Counted from the first letter of the stretch, positions 5,936 to 14,111 are shown. The stretch: DNA of 17,660 bases from Nitrososphaera sp. UBA210 (GCA_002494895.1 DADA01000107.1:1-17660), one strand, 5' to 3'. A program made the numbers and translations. The notes: a model not told the origin generated them from the sequence alone.

Positions 5936-6559
5936 ATGGTTGCTAATCAAAATAGAAAACCAAGTCGCATTTTTTATGTAATAGGATTTGCCATCATCGC
6001 AGTTGGTATACCATTATTTTCCATTCTAGTATTCGAAGGTATTAACAAAATTATCAGTGATAGGAACCTCACTGTCTCCGGTGACACTGATCTTGTACAG
6101 CTAGTGGTGCCTGAGAGGGTAGACATCAGACTAGAAAAGACCGGCAAGCATACCATTTACCATGAATACAGAAGTGTCATAGACAACAGAGTGTACGCAA
6201 GCTCTCCACAAGAGATTTCAGGACTTGAAATTTCGCTCATTTCTGAAACAACACGAACGCCGATCCCTATTGAAGAGTCCTCCGTATCGAGTACATATAC
6301 TGTAGGAAGCCGCTCAGGTATATCGCTATTCGATTTTAATATTGACGAGCCCGGCACATACGAGCTTTCGGCATTTTACCCTGACGGCCAGCTTGAACCC
6401 AAGGTTGTTCTAGCTGTTGGGCATGGTTTTGTGGGTAACATCATCTGGACCGTTCTGCAAGGACTAGGAATACTGTTTGGGACCTTTGCCGCAGGCTCTA
6501 CGATGGTAATAATGACATTTTTGAAAAGAAGAGAAAAAGGAAACAAAAATCCTAAGTAG
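5936..6559 (+). CDS. Membrane protein with an extracytoplasmic beta domain, two TM helices
   Basis: A 207-residue protein of unknown function. A basic N-terminus (NQNRKPSR) precedes TM1 at about 12-34 (IFYVIGFAIIAVGIPLFSILV). Residues 40-155 form a predicted beta-rich domain (DLVQLVVPERVDIRLEKTGKHTIYHEY; PGTYELSAFYPDGQ). TM2 is at about 165-195 (NIIWTVLQGLGILFGTFAAGSTMVIMTFL), followed by a basic tail KRREKGNKNPK. Both ends are basic and so cytoplasmic; the middle domain should be outside. A TATA-like ATAAATATTAAAA lies about 37-40 nt before the ATG. It sits between two other envelope genes in the same direction and may work with them, but nothing identifies a partner. Confidence 0.8.
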   Translation: MVANQNRKPSRIFYVIGFAIIAVGIPLFSILVFEGINKIISDRNLTVSGDTDLVQLVVPERVDIRLEKTGKHTIYHEYRSVIDNRVYASSPQEISGLEISLISETTRTPIPIEESSVSSTYTVGSRSGISLFDFNIDEPGTYELSAFYPDGQLEPKVVLAVGHGFVGNIIWTVLQGLGILFGTFAAGSTMVIMTFLKRREKGNKNPK

Positions 6560-6567
6560 TAAAGACA

Positions 6568-6579
6568 TCTTTATTATTC
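6568..6579 (+). promoter_or_regulatory. TATA box of the PsbP-like surface protein gene
   Basis: An A/T-rich TCTTTATTATTC is centred about 29 nt before the GTG at 6603, supporting that GTG as a leaderless start. Confidence 0.5.
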
Positions 6580-6602
6580 TGACGTATCTGGCTCAGAAAT
6601 TC

Positions 6603-8147
6603 GTGATAAACTTTATAAGATCAATTCGTCGTGCACTAATATTGAAATCAATTATAGGCCGAAAACTAAAGCTTAAGGAAAGCTTGTCTGCGTGTGGAGT
6701 TCTGGCGCTGTCGTTTGTTCTTCTCTCAACCCTACCGTCGGCCGTATTGGTCGCCTATGGCCAGCAGGCAAGCTTTTTGACCTATGAGGATCAGTTCCAC
6801 GGAGTAAGAATCCAGTATCCGGCTGGATGGGAAGTTACAGAAGATGATCAACCTGTGGATGTAGTATTTAGGTCCCCGGCCGGTGATAGCTCGCCCGACT
6901 ATACAGAAAATGTGAACATTGGGATAGACTACGTTCCCGCAGGATTTACGTTAGACGAATATACCGAGCTTAACATAGAAGATCTATCGAGTCAGCTGGA
7001 CACCCAGGTCAGCGGATCATCTGATTTTACTCTGTCGGGCAAACCTGGAAAGAAACTGGAAATAAACAAAACCCTGCAAGGTGTAGAAATTAGGTCGATG
7101 TTAGTTTTTCTAGTAGAAAACAACAGAGCCTACGTCATAACATACGACGCGCTTGCTGAGACATATGACCAGTACCTTTCCGTTGCTGAGCAAATGATCG
7201 CTTCGGTGGAGATATCGGAACCAAGAGAGGCAGAGAACGAAGGATACGTGGCCTTTCTGGATAAAAGTGAACTAGTAAGTCTGGAGTACCCTGCAGATTG
7301 GGATACGAATGAAAATGTTAGACCAGACAACATTGTTACGTTTACGAACCTGGCTGAACCAAGAGTAACGATGGGGGTTGACATACAAGATGTGCCGGGA
7401 ATGACGCTGGAGGAGTACACTGATATGAGTATTGATCAGTTACGGGCGGAAAACATAGAGCCAGCATTCTTTGAGACCACAATAGGCACAAACACTCCAG
7501 CTGGAGGCCTCGAGTATGCTCTGACAACAACTGGTGGTTCGGAAAATCGCGTTGCTCTCGTCTATGCCGTAAACGACGACAAGGCCTTTATCTTCTTTTA
7601 CATCGCACATCCAGACACGTGGAATACATATTTTGAAACATCGCAAACCGTGCTTGATTCATTTAGCCTGGTGAATGAAGAGGTCAGCGGCTCTGTGCCG
7701 CTACCAGAGCTTCTTACTACACATGCGATCAGTATTAGCGCTAGCGCTGAACCTATCGAGCTCAATATAAGAAGCTCGTCAACAGTAAGCGACTTTGTTT
7801 TCAATGAAGAAAGCAAGATGATTTCATTCAAGGCGACTGGCGACGACGGGACGAAGGGAGTGACAGTAGTAACAGTTGGTGCAGTGTTAGAGGGACCGTA
7901 TACTGTAATGGTGGATGGCACTGCAATGACAGATTTCAAAACGACTGAAACTGCTGAGGGCGAAGCCGAAATAGAAGTGACCTATGACCACAGCACTCGT
8001 GAAGTCAGCATAACAGGAACCCAGGTGGTGCCGGAATTCCCTGTAACTATGCTTATCATGGGCATCGCAATTGCAACAATAATTTCGCTGTCTGCAGTCA
8101 TGGCAAAGAAAAAGGGGACAGGCTTCTCTGGAATGATGCCAAAGTAA
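6603..8147 (+). CDS. Surface-anchored double PsbP-like (DUF1795-like) protein with a PEFG-type C-terminus
   Basis: 514 residues from a GTG start. Residues 1-24 are basic; a hydrophobic signal segment follows (about 30-52, ending AYGQ). Two similar domains come next: about 56-205 (YEDQFHGVRIQYPAGWEV...) and 213-360 (FLDKSELVSLEYPADWDT...). Each has the YP..W motif and the later DEYTE/EEYTD...L pattern of PsbP/DUF1795-like folds, suggesting an internal duplication. A beta-rich stalk (about 370-475) of the kind seen before thaumarchaeal sorting signals (GDDGTKGVTVVTVGAVLEGPYTVMVDG) leads to VVPEFP, a TM helix and a short basic end (AKKKG), a variant of the PEFG-CTERM anchor. The protein should be exported and tethered on the outer face. 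Ligand and function are unknown. A seven-base gap separates it from the next gene. Confidence 0.85.
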   Translation: MINFIRSIRRALILKSIIGRKLKLKESLSACGVLALSFVLLSTLPSAVLVAYGQQASFLTYEDQFHGVRIQYPAGWEVTEDDQPVDVVFRSPAGDSSPDYTENVNIGIDYVPAGFTLDEYTELNIEDLSSQLDTQVSGSSDFTLSGKPGKKLEINKTLQGVEIRSMLVFLVENNRAYVITYDALAETYDQYLSVAEQMIASVEISEPREAENEGYVAFLDKSELVSLEYPADWDTNENVRPDNIVTFTNLAEPRVTMGVDIQDVPGMTLEEYTDMSIDQLRAENIEPAFFETTIGTNTPAGGLEYALTTTGGSENRVALVYAVNDDKAFIFFYIAHPDTWNTYFETSQTVLDSFSLVNEEVSGSVPLPELLTTHAISISASAEPIELNIRSSSTVSDFVFNEESKMISFKATGDDGTKGVTVVTVGAVLEGPYTVMVDGTAMTDFKTTETAEGEAEIEVTYDHSTREVSITGTQVVPEFPVTMLIMGIAIATIISLSAVMAKKKGTGFSGMMPK

Positions 8148-8153
8148 CGTGAA

Positions 8154-8672
8154 ATGACCAAAGAACAATTGATGGAAAATGTCATTGCTCTTGGCAAGTC
8201 AACTGGCAAGTTCACGGCCGCAAAGGGGGACGATACCGACCTTGTCATTGAGCACGTCATAGTGGACGCGGAATATTACAAATTGGCGGGTGAAGAGAAG
8301 ACAAAAAAGGTTTATCGCGCGTTCATGCTCTTTGATGAAGAGACCAAAAAAGTCAAGTACAATGAGGAGATGACCGATAGCTCCCGGGATGTCGGCTTCA
8401 GCCCGACTGATGCAAAATTTTCGTTTGGCCAGAAAAAGTCCTTCTTCCAGGGCAAAGTCATTGGTTCGAAGCAAACCGAAAAAGTGTGGGGCATAAAAAA
8501 AGACGACTTGTCGTTTGGTAAAGTTGTGGACTATAAATTTGATGTCAAAGACATAAGAAAACCAATTGAAGAAGTGCTGGCTCAAAATGGCTGGAAGCTA
8601 TCGCAGGTCGTGTCAAAGAAAGATGCAACGCACAAGAAAAAAGATGGCGGATTCTTTGGTCGATTCAAATAG
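8154..8672 (+). CDS. Uncharacterised basic soluble protein, 172 residues
   Basis: I do not recognise a family. The ATG at 8154 follows the preceding stop by six bases, so it is probably co-transcribed with the PsbP-like gene. No signal peptide or TM helix is seen. The protein is lysine-rich throughout, with a hydrophobic/beta centre (DLVIEHVIVDAEYYKLAGEE; KVYRAFMLFDEETKKVKYNEEM) and a strongly basic, Gly/Phe-ended tail (KKDATHKKKDGGFFGRFK) resembling linkers or membrane/nucleic-acid-contacting tails. Its position behind an envelope gene suggests, weakly, a cytoplasmic partner. It converges on the large gene at 8690 with 17 bases between the stops. Confidence 0.72.
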   Translation: MTKEQLMENVIALGKSTGKFTAAKGDDTDLVIEHVIVDAEYYKLAGEEKTKKVYRAFMLFDEETKKVKYNEEMTDSSRDVGFSPTDAKFSFGQKKSFFQGKVIGSKQTEKVWGIKKDDLSFGKVVDYKFDVKDIRKPIEEVLAQNGWKLSQVVSKKDATHKKKDGGFFGRFK

Positions 8673-8689
8673 CCAATCTACGCAATAAC

Positions 8690-11600
8690 TTAGTTTTGAT
8701 GGTTCCTGTTTCTTGCTGAGAACATACTGGACAAAAATATGTTCAGTTTCCCGGCAACTTTTGCAACTAGACTTGCTGTCAATATCGACGTCAATGCTAA
8801 TGCTGTAGTAACTAGCACCGAAGTCAATATCATTAAATAGATTGGATTTGTGTGCGGGAATACGACTATAATGAAAGCAGCGGCCGTTGTAGCTGCAGCG
8901 AGCGCTACTAATACTAGCCTGTATCCGGTGCCTTTTGATTTTACAGTCCTGATTTGCTTTACTGAAAAGGCAAAAGGCGTAAAATAAACAGCCCCGATAA
9001 GCGAACTTGCGACCAATCCGGCGGCCACCGACCCATATTCGCCAGGCATCGTTGCATACGCCTTTTCAGCTAAAGTCAAAATGCCCAGCAGTGGGTAGAT
9101 GGCTGTCTTGATGCTTTGCTGCAGCCATGGCTGATCTCGCTCGTAATCGGCGACGTAAGGACTAAATGAATAGTACCAAGCGTTGAAGACGTTCATAAAG
9201 CTAGAACCTGCTGTTGTTGATAAAATCTGATTATCCCTGAAATTCCGAAGGAATTGAACTTGAGGCGTCAACTCTGACCCAAAGGCAGCAGTAGCTATTA
9301 GACATCCCCCTCCCTGTCCGCTGGTAGTTGTTTTTATTACAGTACTTGTATCGGCTTGAACTGGACTCGCCTCGACGTTACCAGCATTATCTCTGGCAAC
9401 ACTTATGAAATTGTACTTACCTCCCTCTTCCCCAGTAAAATTGATCCTTGACTGACTTGTAATATCGATTGCCTCAAATTCGCTATCTTGCTTCTGTGCT
9501 AAAATTGTTACATATCGTATTCCTGAACCGTTATCGGAACCTTCCCATTCTAACTGAAAATCCTTAGGCATTTCACTGTTTAGAGCTTTCATCTTGGTTG
9601 ATGGGGGGTCTCTATCTACGATGTGTTCAACTACGTTTGTATCGATAGGAGGATTAAAATCGAAGAATATCCTTGCCTTGTTATTCAAGACAGTACCTGT
9701 ATCGAGGTTCGCTTTCGGTTCTACTGAGAACTTGACCCAACCTTCACCCTCTGGCGGGTTCTTGTTTGGGGGTAATGTCAATTCGTCAAAAAACCAAGTT
9801 GCTTCCCTTTTTTCTTTGTCTAGGGTAAAGTTGGCAAGATTATCTGTAGTAGAAACGGCAACATTTGTGAATGTATCAAGATCAAGGTTTTCATCTAGGA
9901 AAGCCACAACCTTCACGTCATATGCTGGAGCGGTAGCATTAGCAAGATTTTCAAACATTGCAGTAAACTGAATTCTTTTGTCATCTGCGAGGTACTGGGG
10001 CGGGTTCGCATAAAGATGATTCGGATCCATCGCACCTACCAAGGCTGTGCAGTCAGCCAATGCCGGATCTCCCGCGGCAGCAAGAACTGAAGGTACATTG
10101 ATTCGAACTACACCTTCTGGAAAAATTTCGCCAAATAAAGCCTCTCCCGATTCAAGAGATTTCGCCTCGTCTTCAATTTTGTCGACCAATATATCTGCCA
10201 TACCTCGACCAGTAGCTATATCCATAACTGGTCCTGCGATCTTACTCATTTCCTTCCCTGCCTCAAAGACTCCGCTGTTTCCGTTCCATTCAAATTTGAC
10301 AAGATTGAGGGGAATGGCCCCTTCAATTATTCCAGCTATGCCGCCGAGAGCAAATTCTATTCCTGGGCAAACAAATATTGACATGATTCTCCAAGTCAGA
10401 AAATCTTGCTGAGCGTAGGCTTCAGGAAATAAAGAGAAGTATTCGTTACGGGAAGAAGAAAGTTTGTAAGATTCTTTGGGGAGTTCAATGCTAGTTGGCA
10501 CAAAAGTGCCGTTCCCTTCATTAGTACTTGAGCGATCGATGGCCTGCATGATGATCTCAACATAATATGCTAGGGCTGGTGCGGCATTTCTAGTATTTTC
10601 CAACCGTGCAACAAACTCAGCGTCCGCCTCTTGCATCAAGCCGTCCTGCGGTTTACAAGGTTCTTCATCTACTATATCGTCGAAATCATTATCTTGCCCA
10701 TCGCCACACTTTTCAACCACAGGGGATTTGAGATTGCGGATGAATTCATCTTCCTCTAGAAATGATTTTTTCAGCGCTTCTGCAACTAATTCAATGCCTT
10801 CAAAATTCTCCTTCAGTCCATTCCAATCTTCAGATCTTAATGTGGCTAACACGACCGTAAGGCTTGGGAAAAATTGATCGCCAACTCTAACAAGTCTCTC
10901 CTCTTCGGAATCGCCCTGCTCAAATTGGACTGCGCTTGGTGGTACGGTAATAGGAATCCCGAGCCATTTATGGTCCTGTGGTGTCAAGGAAGCTGTATAT
11001 ATCAATACATTATTCTCTGAATGCAGCAGCTCTATGTCATCGAAACTGACAATCGTAGGACTAACTTCTAGTATCGGATTGAAGGTGGTCATAAGAATGA
11101 ATTGGCCTGCTGATGTCCCATAGTTGTCCAAAGTTACTAGGTGTTCAGATGTCCTCCCAAGGGTCATAGTTGCAGGCGGAAAATCGCTTGCCATGAGTAG
11201 AGGTCTCATTATTACACTTCCATCTTTGATTTCTGGAGAAGGACCTTGTGCTCCAGGTGTTTCCGATATTCTAAAGGTAGTCTCCACGCTCTTTCCATCG
11301 TAAGTTGCTTGGGCGGTGTATAGCCCTTGTTCGAATTCACTTACACGATCAGGCATCAGGGATCTGATAGGAATAAAGAACCTATACGAGTAGGAACCAT
11401 CATCGCTTGGTTCAACTTCTTCACCGCTAATTACTCTAAGACAGCATGGGTCAAAATGTTCAGCCTGACCACCTGTGAACACCTTGTCTTCAGGATTAAA
11501 CACGTCTATACGCACAGTCTTGACTCCAGCAGGATCATAGTTGGAAATTTGTCCGCTTACATTGACATATCCGCTGGGAATATCCCTCACTTCCCTCAGA

Positions 11601-12589
11601 ACGTCCCTCACCAATTCCGTCAGCAAGTACAATGACTTGTCTGTCTGAACGGAGAGAATGCCCTGTCCACTTGTACTACTAACATGAGTAGAAGTTATTT
11701 CAAATGGAGTCTCCACGCTCTTTCCATCATAACTTGCTTGAGCAGTGTATGTGCCAAATAAGGAAGTCAAATTGGTACGTATGTATAATTGGCCAGTCTG
11801 GGAAGTCAAATTGGTAGGCATGTAGAATCTAAAAGAGTAGGAACCATCATCGCTTGGTTCAACTACATCGCCGCTGATTACTCTAAGACAGCATGGGTCA
11901 AAGTGCTCAGCATCACCGGCTGTGAATACCTTGTCTTCGGGGTCAAATACGTCTATACGCACAGTCTTGTTTTCACTAGGATTATAGTTGGAAATTTGTC
12001 CGCTAACCTCGACATACTCCTTTAGTGTATATGAAACCTTGTCTGTTTGTACGGAGAGAATGCCCTGTCCACTTGTACTACTAACATGAGTAGAAGTTAT
12101 TTCAAATGGAGTCTCCACGCTCTTTCCATCGAAAGAGGCCCTGATGGTAGTTTGACCGACTTTGGATGCTGTTTCATTGCCTGCAATTACGAATCTATAA
12201 GAATAGAAGCCATCATCACTTGGGGTAACTTTTCTGTCACTAATAGGAAAGAGGCAGCACGGATCTTGGAACTCCGTCTCACCGCCTGTGAACGCCTTAC
12301 CCTCAGAGTCAAATACGTCTATACGTACAGTCTTGCCTTCGCCAGGATTATAATTGGAGATCTGTCCTGTGGCTACTACGTATTCTTTCAGGGTATACGA
12401 ACTCTTGTCAGTCCGGATAGAGATCTCCTGTCCGTAGGCTGGAGAGAAGACGAATAGCATGCTGAAAACGAGTCCAGTCAGCAACAACATCATGCAAATG
12501 GCAGTGATTCGATGCCTCTTGGCAGAGTTGCCTGATTCTAACTTGGAAGCTGATACGTTCTTTAGCGCCGAAACCGAAAAGAACGCCAA
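8690..12589 (-). CDS. Large multidomain surface protein: three Ig-like repeats, DUF11-like region, CFI-box, C-terminal membrane helices
   Basis: 1299 residues. A 30-residue basic lead and a signal helix (about 31-52, ending AYGQ) are followed by three tandem Ig-like repeats (about 55-168, 175-305, 308-445). Each has Q/RTDK..Y.L...V...GQISNY, a DPCCL cysteine pair, PSDDG.Y..RF and DGKSVET. Around residue 628 lies CGDGQDNDFDDIVDEEPC, a dockerin-like Ca-binding motif. About 880-995 resembles DUF11-type surface modules (FENLANATAPAYDV...KARIFFDFNPPIDT). About 995-1085 is an FnIII-like unit (DPPSTK...ARDNAGNVEAS). A CFI-box follows at Cys1096 (CLIATAAFGS...LRNFRDN), then two to three hydrophobic helices. 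It starts at TTG 12589, 28 nt after a TATA box (12612-12622). Exported and membrane-anchored; adhesion or a cell-wall role is inferred. A long repeat at DNA level joins repeats 1-2 and 2-3. Confidence 0.88.
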   Translation of the reverse strand: MAFFSVSALKNVSASKLESGNSAKRHRITAICMMLLLTGLVFSMLFVFSPAYGQEISIRTDKSSYTLKEYVVATGQISNYNPGEGKTVRIDVFDSEGKAFTGGETEFQDPCCLFPISDRKVTPSDDGFYSYRFVIAGNETASKVGQTTIRASFDGKSVETPFEITSTHVSSTSGQGILSVQTDKVSYTLKEYVEVSGQISNYNPSENKTVRIDVFDPEDKVFTAGDAEHFDPCCLRVISGDVVEPSDDGSYSFRFYMPTNLTSQTGQLYIRTNLTSLFGTYTAQASYDGKSVETPFEITSTHVSSTSGQGILSVQTDKSLYLLTELVRDVLREVRDIPSGYVNVSGQISNYDPAGVKTVRIDVFNPEDKVFTGGQAEHFDPCCLRVISGEEVEPSDDGSYSYRFFIPIRSLMPDRVSEFEQGLYTAQATYDGKSVETTFRISETPGAQGPSPEIKDGSVIMRPLLMASDFPPATMTLGRTSEHLVTLDNYGTSAGQFILMTTFNPILEVSPTIVSFDDIELLHSENNVLIYTASLTPQDHKWLGIPITVPPSAVQFEQGDSEEERLVRVGDQFFPSLTVVLATLRSEDWNGLKENFEGIELVAEALKKSFLEEDEFIRNLKSPVVEKCGDGQDNDFDDIVDEEPCKPQDGLMQEADAEFVARLENTRNAAPALAYYVEIIMQAIDRSSTNEGNGTFVPTSIELPKESYKLSSSRNEYFSLFPEAYAQQDFLTWRIMSIFVCPGIEFALGGIAGIIEGAIPLNLVKFEWNGNSGVFEAGKEMSKIAGPVMDIATGRGMADILVDKIEDEAKSLESGEALFGEIFPEGVVRINVPSVLAAAGDPALADCTALVGAMDPNHLYANPPQYLADDKRIQFTAMFENLANATAPAYDVKVVAFLDENLDLDTFTNVAVSTTDNLANFTLDKEKREATWFFDELTLPPNKNPPEGEGWVKFSVEPKANLDTGTVLNNKARIFFDFNPPIDTNVVEHIVDRDPPSTKMKALNSEMPKDFQLEWEGSDNGSGIRYVTILAQKQDSEFEAIDITSQSRINFTGEEGGKYNFISVARDNAGNVEASPVQADTSTVIKTTTSGQGGGCLIATAAFGSELTPQVQFLRNFRDNQILSTTAGSSFMNVFNAWYYSFSPYVADYERDQPWLQQSIKTAIYPLLGILTLAEKAYATMPGEYGSVAAGLVASSLIGAVYFTPFAFSVKQIRTVKSKGTGYRLVLVALAAATTAAAFIIVVFPHTNPIYLMILTSVLVTTALALTSILTASLVAKVAGKLNIFLSSMFSARNRNHQN
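11649..11728 (-). repeat. 80-bp perfect direct repeat inside the surface protein, copy 1
   Basis: Identical over 80 bases to 12051-12130, 402 bases apart. It encodes the junction between Ig-like repeats (DGKSVETPFEITSTHVSSTS and onward into SVQT). Perfect identity at all codon positions contrasts with the diverged surrounding repeat sequence, pointing to recent duplication or gene conversion. Confidence 0.95.
12051..12130 (-). repeat. 80-bp perfect direct repeat inside the surface protein, copy 2
   Basis: The partner of 11649-11728. It spans the end of Ig-like repeat 1 and the start of repeat 2. Recombination between the copies would delete one whole Ig-like unit in frame (402 bp = 134 codons). 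Confidence 0.95.
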
Positions 12590-12611
12590 GATTGTAGTTC
12601 AACCTGTGGGG

Positions 12612-12622
12612 ATTTATTTAAG
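12612..12622 (-). promoter_or_regulatory. TATA box of the large surface protein gene
   Basis: On the minus strand the sequence reads CTTAAATAAAT, centred about 28 nt upstream of the TTG at 12589. This supports the TTG start and a leaderless transcript, rather than the internal Met codons near residue 33. Confidence 0.6.
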
Positions 12623-12744
12623 GATTTTAAAGTCACACCGGTAACTATTAGGCACTTTTCCGGTCAGCTGGCTGGTTGCTAACTTTGGGTGATAGGATGT
12701 TAACTTTCGGGGCGATCGCTGGGTTGTATACCGACTCCTGACTG

Positions 12745-12754
12745 TGTCATGACA
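12745..12754. promoter_or_regulatory. 10-bp perfect palindrome upstream of tRNA-Ser
   Basis: TGTCATGACA is a perfect palindrome lying just before the 38-bp repeat. It may be a protein site or chance; no second copy is seen nearby. Confidence 0.2.
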
Positions 12755-12757
12755 ACT

Positions 12758-12795
12758 TGCATCCATCGCGAATTAACGTATAATAGTAGGAAGCC
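12758..12795 (+). repeat. 38-bp repeat, tRNA-flank copy with the tRNA promoter
   Basis: Matches 5367-5404 with three differences. It contains ATTAACGTATAATAG (about 12773-12787), centred about 33 nt before the tRNA 5' end and so the likely TATA box for tRNA-Ser. The copy at 5367 differs by one base within this box (TAAAATAG). Confidence 0.85.
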
Positions 12796-12812
12796 GAAAT
12801 GGAACTGGCAGC

Positions 12813-12939
12813 GCGGATGTGGCAGAGTGGTCTTCTTTCGAGAACACAATAATGCGTCGGCCTTGAGTCTGTCAGTTTCTGGCCGGTGAGCCGATTCGCC
12901 TTCGGGCGATCAGGAGTTCAAATCTCCTCATCCGCGCCA
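12813..12939 (+). tRNA. tRNA-Ser(UGA) with extra segments in the D loop and anticodon loop
   Basis: The acceptor stem GCGGATG (12813-12819) pairs with CATCCGC (12929-12935); G73 at 12936 and encoded CCA at 12937-12939 follow. G73 and a long variable arm fit serine. D stem: GCA (12822-12824) with TGC (12853-12855). Anticodon stem: TCGGC (12857-12861) with GCCGG (12882-12886). The loop starts C-T-TGA-G, giving anticodon UGA at 12864-12866. That loop has 20 nt instead of 7, so about 13 nt (near 12868-12880) must be an intron. The intron TCAG can pair with TTGA, as the central helix of a relaxed bulge-helix-bulge site. The variable arm has TCGCC/GGCGA around a TTCG loop, and the T arm is AGGAG/CTCCT. 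The D loop is about 17 nt too long and contains a TTCT-TTCG-AGAA hairpin (12833-12844), possibly a second intron. Exact splice points are not certain. Confidence 0.88.
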
Positions 12940-12942
12940 TTC

Positions 12943-14043
12943 TTACATCCTTCTGCCCGATTCCCTGTGCTGCCTTGCTTTCACCCGCTGGCTGTGCTCC
13001 GACTTTATCCGGCGATCAAGCTTGGCTATCAGTTCCTTTGAAGCAGACAGAGGGTCGTATCCAACGGCCTTGGCGTCAATTACTCCCCGCGCCGTTATGA
13101 GGCGGGTGCGAAGCGAGTACTTCCGCGTCTTGTGTTTGTCCACATAAACGACAACTGATTGCACATCGCCCAGCTTACCCTGGATCTTTTTCAGAAACTT
13201 TTGGAGCTGCTCCTGGATCTCTACTCGGTCCTGACCGTCTTCCAGGTGTGCCATGTGGATTACCGGCCCGGCGGCCCTTTTTGGGAGAATGAGTTCAAGT
13301 GCATCCTTTGGGGTGACGATCCCCATCGGCCTGCCATCACCCACGACGATCACTTCTTCATTTCTCCTAAAATTCTCCACCAGCGAATTGAGGCGCGTGC
13401 CTCTCTCCGCAGATATAGCCCTCCGCATCAGCTCCTTGACCTTGACGTCTCTGATGCTGGTTGTCCCTCCCGAAATCCCGGCAGACCTGCTTGCACGCTC
13501 GCGGGGAATAGCCCCTATTATCCTGCCCACGTCGAGGATGTTCAATACTCCACGGAGAATCCCTTTTGTGCTTATAACGGGCAGCCGGGAAATATTGTAT
13601 CGCCTCATTTTTGATATGGCGTCAGCCAGCGAAGTGTCCTCTTCGATCACAATTGCGCCGGACATCACCTCGTCCACCACAGCGTGGCCAAAGTCCGCCG
13701 TCTGCACAAGGTCGGTCTCGCTAACGATGCCGGCGAGTTTCCCCTTCTCGACTACTGGAAGTGCCCTGGTGCCGGTGCCAATTAAGAGCTGTGCCGCCTT
13801 TTCAACATCAGTATCTAGAGTCAGCGCGGCCGTGTTTACGATAAAGCTCTTTAGCTTTGAAGAAGGCTGCGCGGTAGAAGCCAGGAGCTGTTTTGCAAAG
13901 ATCATGCCTGCATATCGCCCATCTCTGTCTACCACAGGTATCTGGCTTATCGACCTGCTTTCCATTAGGCTGAAAGCCTTTGCGATCGTGTCTTCCGCAT
14001 CAAGCGTAAAGACATCGGACACCATTATTTCAGAAACTTTCAA
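12943..14043 (-). CDS. Four-CBS-domain protein fused to a C-terminal HPF/RaiA-like domain
   Basis: 366 residues, soluble. Four CBS motifs occur in order: about 1-57 (VSEIMVSDVFTLDAEDTIAKA...IPVVDRDGRYAG), 62-115 (ALPVVEKGKLAGIVSETDL), 121-177 (VDEVMSGAIVIEEDTSLADA...LPVISTKGILRGVL) and 203-258 (VKELMRRAISAERGTRL...RPMGIVTPKDALEL). CBS pairs usually bind adenine nucleotides. Residues about 265-360 (HMAHLEDGQDRVEIQEQLQ...VVVYVDKHKTRKYSLRTRL...KAVGYDPLSASKELIAKLDRRIKSEHSQR) show the beta-alpha-beta-beta-beta-alpha order and basic last helix of ribosome hibernation/RaiA domains. I infer an energy-sensing ribosome-associated factor. The TTG start at 14043 has a TATA box about 32 nt upstream. The gene ends three bases from the convergent tRNA. 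The CBS part is certain; the HPF-like part is good but unproven. Confidence 0.88.
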   Translation of the reverse strand: MKVSEIMVSDVFTLDAEDTIAKAFSLMESRSISQIPVVDRDGRYAGMIFAKQLLASTAQPSSKLKSFIVNTAALTLDTDVEKAAQLLIGTGTRALPVVEKGKLAGIVSETDLVQTADFGHAVVDEVMSGAIVIEEDTSLADAISKMRRYNISRLPVISTKGILRGVLNILDVGRIIGAIPRERASRSAGISGGTTSIRDVKVKELMRRAISAERGTRLNSLVENFRRNEEVIVVGDGRPMGIVTPKDALELILPKRAAGPVIHMAHLEDGQDRVEIQEQLQKFLKKIQGKLGDVQSVVVYVDKHKTRKYSLRTRLITARGVIDAKAVGYDPLSASKELIAKLDRRIKSEHSQRVKARQHRESGRRM

Positions 14044-14070
14044 TGCTCAGGATTCGTCAGCATTTAGATT

Positions 14071-14080
14071 GTTATAAACC
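14071..14080 (-). promoter_or_regulatory. TATA box of the CBS-HPF gene
   Basis: The minus strand reads GGTTTATAAC, centred about 32 nt before the TTG start at 14043. There is no ATG between it and the TTG, which supports this start. Confidence 0.65.
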
Positions 14081-14101
14081 TTCGAGCTGCAAGATCATAG
14101 C

Positions 14102-14111
14102 GATTATAACG
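14102..14111 (+). promoter_or_regulatory. TATA box of the sugar dehydrogenase-like gene
   Basis: GATTATAACG is centred about 28 nt before the ATG at 14134. It lies back to back with the CBS-gene TATA box in a 90-bp divergent intergenic region, so the two genes may share regulation. Confidence 0.6.

Noticed and set aside
9594..12457. Several + strand frames of 78-136 codons
   Set aside because: All are antisense to the 1299-residue surface protein; their similarity to one another only mirrors the Ig-like DNA repeats.
13253..14077. 274-codon open frame on the + strand
   Set aside because: It lies wholly opposite the CBS-domain gene, whose domains are clear. Its translation is Ser/Thr/Pro-rich low-complexity of the kind produced by antisense of biased codons.
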